Shown here: positions 1 through 6,247 of the stretch, one piece after another
Layout: each line of letters opens with the position of its first letter
How positions within the stretch are numbered: the first letter of the stretch is position 1
Assembly (NCBI GenBank): GCA_029933565.1
Contig: JAOZNY010000065.1
Coordinates: 1-8,468 of the forward strand
Source: Bacteroidales bacterium
GTDB taxonomy: Bacteria; Bacteroidota; Bacteroidia; Bacteroidales; F082
Direction of reading: 5' to 3'
DNA length: 8,468 bases
Translations under genes and position numbers: made by a program
Notes under the pieces: model-generated
Databases searched by the model: none
What the model saw: the letters and a program-made list of their open reading frames with translations, nothing else
Told to the model about the DNA's origin: nothing

Positions 1-1
1 T

Positions 2-3000
2 GATCTTTGGTGGTCGGGTAATGCTGGTACTACATGGGCAAAAGTGTCTGATTGGGCATTAATGTATTCTGGCGGTGGCGACGATTATGTTCATGCCGAC
101 CAACATCTTGTTCAATATAAACCCGGATCCTCTGAGACTGCTATTTTTTCGTCTGACGGCGGGATATTTTTATCCAATACCAGCAATCTGGAAGATCCCA
201 TATTTATTGAGCGCAACCAGGGATACAACACTTTGCAGTTTTACAGTGGTGCCATTCATCCGGGTTCGGGAGAGGATAAATTTCTTGCCGGTGCACAAGA
301 CAATGGTACAACATATCATCAGGGTACTCCTGTTGGAATCAACGATATGATTTTTGGTGGTGATGGAGCCTATTGTTTTTGGGACGAAAATGAAGACAAT
401 ATTTACATTACATCCTATCAACGCAGCCGTTACCAGATTTGGGACAATGGAATCCAAGTTTATGGTGATAATATTGCTACTGGTACTTTCATTAGTCCGG
501 GAGACTATGATTACAACAACAACATTCTTTATTCTAATGCAGTGGAAAGTTTTCCATCTACACATAATGTATTGTACCGTTTAAGCGGTATTCCTTCAAC
601 AAATACACGCGAAATTATTACGATTGGAAGCAGTTCATCTGTTCCTTTCTCACACATAGCCTATTCACCTTATTCTCCTTCTGGGACATCTACCCTGTTT
701 GTAGGTACCGAAGCGGGTAAATTGTACAAAGTAAGTGGTGCTGAATCTGGTTCATCAACTACCGTTGAAATTGGCGACCCCACTTTCCCGACTTCATTTC
801 TGTCGTGTGTGGCAATAGGTGCTACCGAAGACGATTTGCTGGTCACTTTCTCCAATTACGGGGTGTCATCGGTTTGGTTGACCAATGATGGTGGAACCAC
901 ATGGGTAGAAAAAGAGGCCAACCTTCCCGACATGCCCATTCGCTGGGCTATTTTTCATCCTGCCAACAGCGCACAGGCATTACTGGCTACTGAAATTGGT
1001 GTTTGGGCAACTAATACCTTAAACGATGCAACACCCGAATGGGCACCCGCAGTTGACGGTCTGGCCAATGTAAGGGTCGATATGTTGAAACTGCGTAAAT
1101 CTGACAATACAGTTATGGCAGTTACTCACGGCCGCGGTGTATTCAGGGCTGAATACGAATTGGATGGTCTGGTTACCCTCCCGTATAATGAAAGTTTTGA
1201 TTATGGTCTGGGTGAATGCATTTCTAATAGTGTTTCGGGTGATACCAAATATTGGTATTGGTCAAGTAGCAATCATTTTGCTGCCATGAATGGCTGGAAC
1301 AGTGGTGAATTGGAAGAAGACTGGTTGATACTTCCGGGAATCGATTTTGATAGTTATTCGAACGAATTAATGACATTCAACAGTTGGTATAATTATGGTT
1401 CTGATGACGATAACAATAATTTGAAATTATACTATTCTTCTGATTATCCGGGCACTGGTGACCCAAACGGATCAACCTGGACAGAATTATCTTTCGCATA
1501 TCCTTCAACTTATCAAACCTGGACACCTTCGGGTGTTATCGATTTGTCTTCGGTATCGGGTTCACTGGTTTACCTTGCCTTCAAGTATAATTACAATCCT
1601 GGAAAATACAGAAGCTGGATAGTTGATGATTTTATCATTAGGGAAGGAACGCCGGTGAATGTTACTTTCCAGGTAAATATGGAAGAAGAGACTGTGTCCG
1701 GAAATGGCGTTCACCTTGCCGGAAATTTTAACGATTGGAATTTATCAGCAACAGAAATGCTGGATGCTGATGGCAATGATATTTATACCGTGACAGTCTC
1801 ATTATATGCTGACGAGTTTTATACATTTAAATATATCAACGGCAATGCCTGGGGCTTTGAAGAAATAGTACCTGAGGAGTGCAGGGCATCTAATTCGACA
1901 AATAGATATGAATATATTGGCGATGTAGATTATTCCATTGATGTTGTTTGCTTTGGTTCTTGTACCGATTGTGGCACGTTAAGCGATTACGATATTACTT
2001 TTAGGGTAAATATGACAGAGGAAAGCGTTTCGGGCGATGGGGTTTATCTTGCCGGAACATTCACCGGTTGGGGAGGCGGAGCCATCCAAATGACCCAAAG
2101 TGGTTCGGTTTGGACGACAACAGTGTCATTGCAGGAATCCACATCCCAACAATATAAATTTGTGAATGGCAACCCAAATAGTGGTGGTAGTTGGGAAAAT
2201 TTTAGTGGAAGCTGCACAACGGGTGGTAGTAACAATCGCTTTTTAACCGTACCCCTCGCAAGCACCCTCCTCGATTTGGTTTGTTTCGAATCCTGTGATG
2301 CCTGCCCCCCCCCGGACTTAATTATTTCTGAAGTGGTGAGCCCTTTGAATTCATATTTAGGCCGGTTTGTAGAACTTCATAACCTAGGAACAACAACCAT
2401 TGATTTTGATTATGAAGACTATTATTTAACAAAACAGGCCGATGGAAATAATTTATATGATGTAAAACTAACTGGAAGTGTGGCAGCCGGCGAATCTTTT
2501 GTGTTGGCGGGTTTCTCTTCCGATTTCAATTCCATTTACGGATTTGAAGCCGACCAATACAGTGGTACTATTAATGGTAATGGTGACGATGGCTACTTCT
2601 TATATTTTGTAGGTGGTTATGAAACCGGCGTATTGGTAGATGCGTATGGTGTTATGGATGAGGACGGAGATGATAAAGATTGGAATTATTACGAAACAAA
2701 AGCGGTCAGACTTCGTTCCATTACAGCACCCAATACAAACTGGACAGCTTCTGAATGGGATATTCCCGAAGTAGCTTATACTGATGACATGACCCCTTCG
2801 GCACACAATGAAGATGTGAGTTGGCTGGCTGGTGCTACAAACAGCAATTGGAACAATAAAGCAACCGATCGTTGGAGCAGTCCTTATGGTTATATTCCTG
2901 ATGCATCTTTTAATGTAACAATTGTCAATGCATCTTCCTACGATCCAGTAATTAATGGACAGGCAGCATGTAATAATCTTAGTTTAAACACCGATGCCGT

Positions 3001-4405
3001 ATTGAGCATCAGACCTACAGAACCGTTGACTGTTTATGGTGATCTTTCGATTGCCACGAGCAAATCAAGGGCTGCAGCTTCTTTGCTAGTCGAATCAGAT
3101 GGAACTGGAAATGCTTCACTAATTGTTGAAGGAACGGTCACTGGAAATGCTGTCGTTTTAAGGTATTTTGAAGGCTATGATGACGGTGCACCCAATGGTT
3201 GGCACAATATCGGTTCGCCTATCAATAATATGTCAATTGCTGGAAGCGAATTTGATCCGACCGGAACGCAAGATGACCTTTACCAATGGGATGAACCTTC
3301 TGCTACCTGGGAGAATTATAAACAGGGGCATTTTGCCAACTTCATAAACGGCAATGGTTACCTCTGTGCAATTGAAACAACTGATGTCAGGTCTTTCGAG
3401 GGAACGATCAATAATACCGATGTGGCAAAATCCAATCTTTCTTATGATTTGGACGGCTGGCACTTGCTCGGAAATCCTTTTCCATCCGCACTTGAATGGA
3501 ATACAACGGACTGGGCTTTATCAGCCGTAGGCGCTATTGCAGAAATCTGGGATGAAGATGCCGGTAATTATGCTTTGATAAATGCCGGCGATGCCATACC
3601 TTCAACCAACGGTTTCTTTGTGGAAGTGGATAATGCAAGCAACAGTTTGATTATCCCGGCATCGGCAAGAATGCATGATGGAACCAACAATTACAAAAGC
3701 AGTCGTGAATTGGAAATAAATGAAACATTGGTGATGAAGATTACTAATGATGAAAATACCTACTTCGATATTAACCGTGTTGGGTTTAAAACAGAAGCCA
3801 CCGAAGATTGGGACATTGATTTTGATGCCCACAAACTAATTGGTGGAGAAACCGCTCCGCAACTTTGGACAGTTAGCAATAACGAATTCTTTACTCAAAA
3901 TTACCTGCCTTACGTTTACAATTCTTATCAATTACCACTTCATTTTAAGGCAGGCACCAACACAAACTATCATCTTGTTTTTGAGGGGATGGACAGTTTT
4001 TATGGCGAAAGCAGGATTTATCTTGAAGACCTATTTTTAGAGAAAACCATTGATTTGCGTACACAGAATGTCTATGATTTTACGGCTTCAACAACTGATG
4101 ACGAGAATCGATTTGTCCTTCATTTTTATGGGGTAACAAGTACTGATGAAATTCCAGACTTGAACGCAACAAAGATTTTTTCAAGTCAGAATATGGTTTA
4201 TATTCAATCCGAACAACTCCCTAAAAACAGTTACCGGGTGGAAGTATTTAATTTATTGGGGCAAATTGTTTTTTCGAAAAATATAGAGCCAACTATGCGG
4301 AGTAGTTTTATACTCAATGAAAAAACAGGCATTTATATTGTTCGTTTACATAGCGAAAACCGCAGTATTATTCAAAAGGTCATGATTCATTCAAACAACA
4401 ATTAA
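2..4405 (+). CDS. Giant multidomain T9SS-exported surface protein (5'-truncated)
   Basis: The frame is open from base 2, so the true start lies before the window. The GTG at 44 is internal: codons before it read as an Asp-box strand (GNAGTTW). About 1467 residues are visible. In order: an Asp-box/BNR beta-propeller of sortilin type (2 to ~1170; second Asp-box NDGGTTW near 885-905, closing motif THGRGVF near 1125); a cleaved-adhesin/choice-of-anchor-J-like domain (~1177-1650; NESFDYG, EEDWLILPGIDF); two tandem CBM48/20-like modules (~1652-1980 and ~1985-2310; GVHLAGNFNDW, GVYLAGTFTGW), each ending CFxSCxxC; a lamin-tail domain (~2315-2815; LIISEVV, FVELHNLG); a beta-rich stalk with WHNIGSPI and WHLLGNPFPS motifs; and a type A T9SS sorting domain (~4160-4402; VEVFNLLGQIVF, GIYIVRL). 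It is likely exported by Sec, then T9SS, with the tail cleaved during anchoring. Ligand and any catalytic N-terminus are unknown. Domain calls were made by eye; the T9SS tail is the surest. Confidence 0.9.
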   Translation, partial: DLWWSGNAGTTWAKVSDWALMYSGGGDDYVHADQHLVQYKPGSSETAIFSSDGGIFLSNTSNLEDPIFIERNQGYNTLQFYSGAIHPGSGEDKFLAGAQDNGTTYHQGTPVGINDMIFGGDGAYCFWDENEDNIYITSYQRSRYQIWDNGIQVYGDNIATGTFISPGDYDYNNNILYSNAVESFPSTHNVLYRLSGIPSTNTREIITIGSSSSVPFSHIAYSPYSPSGTSTLFVGTEAGKLYKVSGAESGSSTTVEIGDPTFPTSFLSCVAIGATEDDLLVTFSNYGVSSVWLTNDGGTTWVEKEANLPDMPIRWAIFHPANSAQALLATEIGVWATNTLNDATPEWAPAVDGLANVRVDMLKLRKSDNTVMAVTHGRGVFRAEYELDGLVTLPYNESFDYGLGECISNSVSGDTKYWYWSSSNHFAAMNGWNSGELEEDWLILPGIDFDSYSNELMTFNSWYNYGSDDDNNNLKLYYSSDYPGTGDPNGSTWTELSFAYPSTYQTWTPSGVIDLSSVSGSLVYLAFKYNYNPGKYRSWIVDDFIIREGTPVNVTFQVNMEEETVSGNGVHLAGNFNDWNLSATEMLDADGNDIYTVTVSLYADEFYTFKYINGNAWGFEEIVPEECRASNSTNRYEYIGDVDYSIDVVCFGSCTDCGTLSDYDITFRVNMTEESVSGDGVYLAGTFTGWGGGAIQMTQSGSVWTTTVSLQESTSQQYKFVNGNPNSGGSWENFSGSCTTGGSNNRFLTVPLASTLLDLVCFESCDACPPPDLIISEVVSPLNSYLGRFVELHNLGTTTIDFDYEDYYLTKQADGNNLYDVKLTGSVAAGESFVLAGFSSDFNSIYGFEADQYSGTINGNGDDGYFLYFVGGYETGVLVDAYGVMDEDGDDKDWNYYETKAVRLRSITAPNTNWTASEWDIPEVAYTDDMTPSAHNEDVSWLAGATNSNWNNKATDRWSSPYGYIPDASFNVTIVNASSYDPVINGQAACNNLSLNTDAVLSIRPTEPLTVYGDLSIATSKSRAAASLLVESDGTGNASLIVEGTVTGNAVVLRYFEGYDDGAPNGWHNIGSPINNMSIAGSEFDPTGTQDDLYQWDEPSATWENYKQGHFANFINGNGYLCAIETTDVRSFEGTINNTDVAKSNLSYDLDGWHLLGNPFPSALEWNTTDWALSAVGAIAEIWDEDAGNYALINAGDAIPSTNGFFVEVDNASNSLIIPASARMHDGTNNYKSSRELEINETLVMKITNDENTYFDINRVGFKTEATEDWDIDFDAHKLIGGETAPQLWTVSNNEFFTQNYLPYVYNSYQLPLHFKAGTNTNYHLVFEGMDSFYGESRIYLEDLFLEKTIDLRTQNVYDFTASTTDDENRFVLHFYGVTSTDEIPDLNATKIFSSQNMVYIQSEQLPKNSYRVEVFNLLGQIVFSKNIEPTMRSSFILNEKTGIYIVRLHSENRSIIQKVMIHSNNN
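2305..2313 (+). repeat. C9 homopolymer inside the T9SS gene
   Basis: Nine consecutive C bases encode the Pro-Pro-Pro linker between the second Cys-rich carbohydrate-binding-like module and the lamin-tail domain. The reading frame is intact at length nine. A one-base slip would shift the frame and remove the lamin-tail domain, stalk and T9SS sorting domain. The tract stands out in an otherwise AT-leaning gene. It may be a chance proline run, a slippage site, or a place where sequencing errors occur. Confidence 0.9.
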
Positions 4406-4417
4406 AACCACAAAAAG

Positions 4418-4639
4418 ATGAAAAAAGTAAAATTTATATTAGTAGCAGTATTCTTTCTTTTTCTTTCGTTAGGGCTTATGGCTCAGCCGAATCCGCCGGG
4501 AGATCATGGTAGTGGCGATGATGAAGCACCCGGAGGGGGAGCAGCAATTGGAGGTGGACTATTTGTACTGCTTGGTCTTGGTGTTGCCTACGGGGGTAGA
4601 AAACTGTATCAGTTGAGAAGCCTCGATAACAACGAATGA
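4418..4639 (+). CDS. Small exported single-span peptide with Gly-rich C-terminal anchor
   Basis: This is a 73-residue protein with a clear signal peptide (MKK start, hydrophobic stretch 6-20, probable cleavage after MA at 21-22). A short Pro/Gly/Asp-rich, acidic segment follows (23-40), then a Gly-rich hydrophobic segment (about 41-58; AIGGGLFVLLGLGVAYGG) and a basic tail (RKLYQLR). That tripartite C-end resembles the short Bacteroidota PIDGG/PID-CTERM-like peptides often found beside T9SS genes. Here AIGGG stands where those have PIDGG, so membership is inferred, not shown. After signal-peptide removal only about 50 residues remain, most likely in the inner membrane with the acidic part in the periplasm. 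It starts 12 bases after the giant gene's stop with an A-rich leader, so the two are probably cotranscribed, and the terminator at 4695-4728 ends the unit. Function is unknown; accessory to sorting or a surface-processing substrate are possibilities. Confidence 0.8.
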   Translation: MKKVKFILVAVFFLFLSLGLMAQPNPPGDHGSGDDEAPGGGAAIGGGLFVLLGLGVAYGGRKLYQLRSLDNNE

Positions 4640-4694
4640 TTCTTATAAATTGGTAAAACCTGATTAATTTATCGGGTAAGCCATTTTAATAAAT

Positions 4695-4728
4695 AAAAAA
4701 AACCGCAGATTAATTTGCGGTTTTTTTT
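4695..4728 (+). terminator. Rho-independent terminator, symmetric
   Basis: The stem core is CCGCA (4703-4707) pairing with TGCGG (4716-4720), with an 8-base loop. Eight A before it (4695-4702) pair with eight T after it (4721-4728), giving a 13-bp perfect stem and a T-tract on either strand. It lies 55 bases past the stop of the 73-residue gene and ends the plus-strand unit. Because it is symmetric it could also stop leftward transcription arriving from the 309-residue gene, which has no other obvious terminator. Confidence 0.9.
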
Positions 4729-4824
4729 GTGCTTTTAAAAGCGAGAATAATTTTAACCTCAGTTCGACTTAAGCGCATAATACACAAAGCCAGTAATTTC
4801 CTGAATTGTATAATGAAAAGGGTC

Positions 4825-4942
4825 TGTCATCCTGAGCGGAACGCAGTGGAGTCGAAGGATCTCCAAGCAGTAAACCTTTTGGAGGAGATATTTCGACTTC
4901 ACAAGCATTACTACCGTTATGCTTGCTACACTCAATATGACA
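4825..4942. repeat. Palindromic dispersed repeat, cloverleaf-like ('HPER...ESKDL' class)
   Basis: The ends pair: TGTCATCCTGAG (4825-4836) with CTCAATATGACA (4931-4942), 10 of 12. Inside are two further stems: 4848-4864 with 4884-4900 (14 of 17, around GTCGAAGGATCTCC) and CAAGCAT (4902-4908) with ATGCTTG (4919-4925). Together they can form a three-way junction. The left part (TGTCATCCTGAGCGGA...GTCGAAGGATCT) is the kind of dispersed intergenic repeat whose spurious translation reads HPER..ESKDL, widely seen in Bacteroidota and other genomes; that recognition is from memory. It is not a gene. It could act as a REP-like element, a transcript stabiliser or a DNA cruciform. Confidence 0.75.
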
Positions 4943-5032
4943 AAGAAAAAAGAATATCGAATATTAAATTTTCAATATCCAATTTTGAATGAACTCCAGA
5001 TCCGGTTCCAAATCACAATTTCCAATAATCAA

Positions 5033-5070
5033 AAATTCAAACTTAAAACCTTTGTTCTTTATTTGAATTT
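5033..5070. repeat. AT-rich inverted repeat in the MITE-like interior
   Basis: AAATTCAAA (5033-5041) is the exact reverse complement of TTTGAATTT (5062-5070), with a 20-base loop. It lies in the AT-rich right half of the repeat-filled intergenic region. Nine AT-rich pairs can occur by chance, so it is listed as structure only. No T-tract makes it a terminator. Confidence 0.35.
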
Positions 5071-5162
5071 GCAAACATAGGATGACAGTACTTTTTAAAT
5101 TGTTGATAGTGTGCAGCCCCTTACTAGAATTCTTATGTCGAACTCAGGTAGGTTAGTAAAGA

Positions 5163-6092
5163 TTATTTCAATTCAAAAGTAGTATGTCCAATATTGCTGT
5201 CACCATCAAAAATATCAACATGATAAACACCCACCTGTAACTCTTTGCTTTCGCGGCGATTCCAACGCAAGCAAATATCTATTGCTTCGTTTTGGTAGTC
5301 AACATCCTTTTTCATGGTGTATTGCAATACCTCACCTTGGTGCTCAAATGTATATTTATCGCCACGGCCTTTTGCAATAACCTCTTTATCGGGTTGAGCA
5401 ACCCTCACGTAAATTGATTTCTTACCTGATTTAACAATTGAATTTTCACTAAGCGTAAAACAAACCCTAATTCTGTCAGCCCTTCTGGTTTTGTCAGTTA
5501 CAGTCTCTTTATTACCACTTTTCACTCTAACTGCAACAGCGTCAATGCTGTAAGTGCCAAGTATTGATGCTTCCTCTACTTTACCGCTAAGTTCATCTTT
5601 TTCCTGTTTAAGGTTTTGATTTTTTCTTCTTTCAATCTGAATTTCTTCTTTAATCTGAAGGTTCTCTTCGGTAAGTTCTGTATTTACTGTGTACAGCGAA
5701 TCCATTTGACGGACATAAGTTTGTGAAACTACCTGAAGACGCGACAACTTCTTTTTAACCTTATAAAATTCCCATTTATAGTTTAAAAGACTCTTAATTT
5801 CCTTGGCATTGGCTTGAATTACACTATCCATAGAAACCAGTGAATCCGACATTTCTCCGTATTCCATCTTTGTTTGCTCGTGTTCCTGGATCAGGGCATC
5901 CAACTCTGCTACCAATTCTAAACGCTGAGTTTCTTTTTCGGCCACAAGTCCGCTAAGTTCCTTTTTAATAGAAAGCATATAAACAGACAGACCAATTATT
6001 CCAAGAGCCAAAACTATTAGAACAATATACATCCATAAATTGTTGTTTTTTGGCTTATTATCCTGAATTGCATTATTTTGATTTTCTTCCAT
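5163..6092 (-). CDS. Membrane-anchored coiled-coil protein with conserved C-terminal beta domain
   Basis: This 309-residue protein has a short polar N-terminus (1-19), one transmembrane helix (about 20-41; WMYIVLIVLALGIIGLSVYM), a long charged heptad-rich coiled coil (about 42-175), and a C-terminal domain of about 130 residues (176-309) that looks beta-rich. Recognisable stretches are RRADRIRVCFTLSEN, KSIYVRVAQPD and VGVYHVDIFDGDSNIG. This architecture recurs as a conserved hypothetical protein in Bacteroidota, sometimes labelled SMC-like only because of the coiled coil. The Asn/Lys-rich N-terminus without a cleavable signal suggests a type II anchor with the coiled coil and C-domain in the periplasm; this is inferred. 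The start at 6092 is supported by a promoter just upstream. Its stop lies 13 bases from the right inverted repeat of the intergenic element, and no terminator is visible there. Role unknown: an envelope tether or scaffold is a guess. Confidence 0.85.
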   Translation of the reverse strand: MEENQNNAIQDNKPKNNNLWMYIVLIVLALGIIGLSVYMLSIKKELSGLVAEKETQRLELVAELDALIQEHEQTKMEYGEMSDSLVSMDSVIQANAKEIKSLLNYKWEFYKVKKKLSRLQVVSQTYVRQMDSLYTVNTELTEENLQIKEEIQIERRKNQNLKQEKDELSGKVEEASILGTYSIDAVAVRVKSGNKETVTDKTRRADRIRVCFTLSENSIVKSGKKSIYVRVAQPDKEVIAKGRGDKYTFEHQGEVLQYTMKKDVDYQNEAIDICLRWNRRESKELQVGVYHVDIFDGDSNIGHTTFELK

Positions 6093-6111
6093 GATAAATT
6101 CTTTTAAAGTA

Positions 6112-6142
6112 CAAAAGTACAGACAATTGAAACTAAAAACAA
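6112..6142 (-). promoter_or_regulatory. Bacteroidota sigma-ABfr-type promoter for the 309-residue gene
   Basis: Read on the minus strand, TTG (6142-6140) is followed by 20 bases and then TACTTTTG (6119-6112). This matches the Bacteroidota -7 consensus TAnnTTTG exactly, at the usual distance from a -33 TTG. The start codon lies 19 bases further on, giving a short leader with no clear Shine-Dalgarno sequence, as is common in the phylum. It implies independent transcription from the upstream dipeptidase gene. Confidence 0.7.
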
Positions 6143-6247
6143 GTTACCGAAGTAGGTATCTGTGTTATTAACTCCAACGTAGAATGTATTTGTATTATTT
6201 TCAAATTAAGTTTTTTTAACTGTCAGATTTTGGTGAATAAATCGTAA

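Larger units (their letters stand above)
4756..5149. mobile_element. MITE-like segment bounded by 18-bp inverted repeats
   Basis: ACCTCAGTTCGACTTAAG at 4756-4773 and CTTATGTCGAACTCAGGT at 5132-5149 are inverted copies matching at 16 of 18 positions. They enclose 394 bases with no credible gene, filling the gap between two convergent genes. No transposase is present, so if mobile it would be non-autonomous. I see no convincing target-site duplication: the bases just outside do not match. The interior holds a 118-bp palindromic repeat (4825-4942), then AT-rich sequence (4943-5131) with repeated GAATAT/CAATATC-type words and a 9-bp hairpin. Alternatives are a pair of dispersed repeats in opposite orientation, or remnants of a longer decayed element. 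Confidence 0.5.

Noticed and set aside
44..46. GTG as the start of the large T9SS gene
   Set aside because: The frame is open back to base 2 and the upstream codons form a good Asp-box strand, so this is an internal Val codon and the gene is truncated by the window.
170..565. Antisense open frame of 131 codons under the T9SS gene
   Set aside because: It lies wholly inside a well-supported coding region, its translation shows no domain, and it is low-complexity Ile/Val-rich shadow sequence.
4729..4992. Open frame of 87 codons on the plus strand in the intergenic region
   Set aside because: It begins inside the terminator's T-tract and its middle reads CHPERNAVESKDLQ, the spurious translation of a dispersed repeat; the rest is AT-rich repeat sequence.
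5163..6092. SMC or chromosome-partition protein label for the 309-residue gene
   Set aside because: The resemblance rests on the coiled coil alone; there is no Walker A/B ATPase head and there is an N-terminal membrane anchor.
6093..6247. Terminator or small RNA between the 525- and 309-residue genes
   Set aside because: Beyond the promoter at 6112-6142 I see only weak AT-rich short repeats, with no stable stem followed by T on the minus strand.
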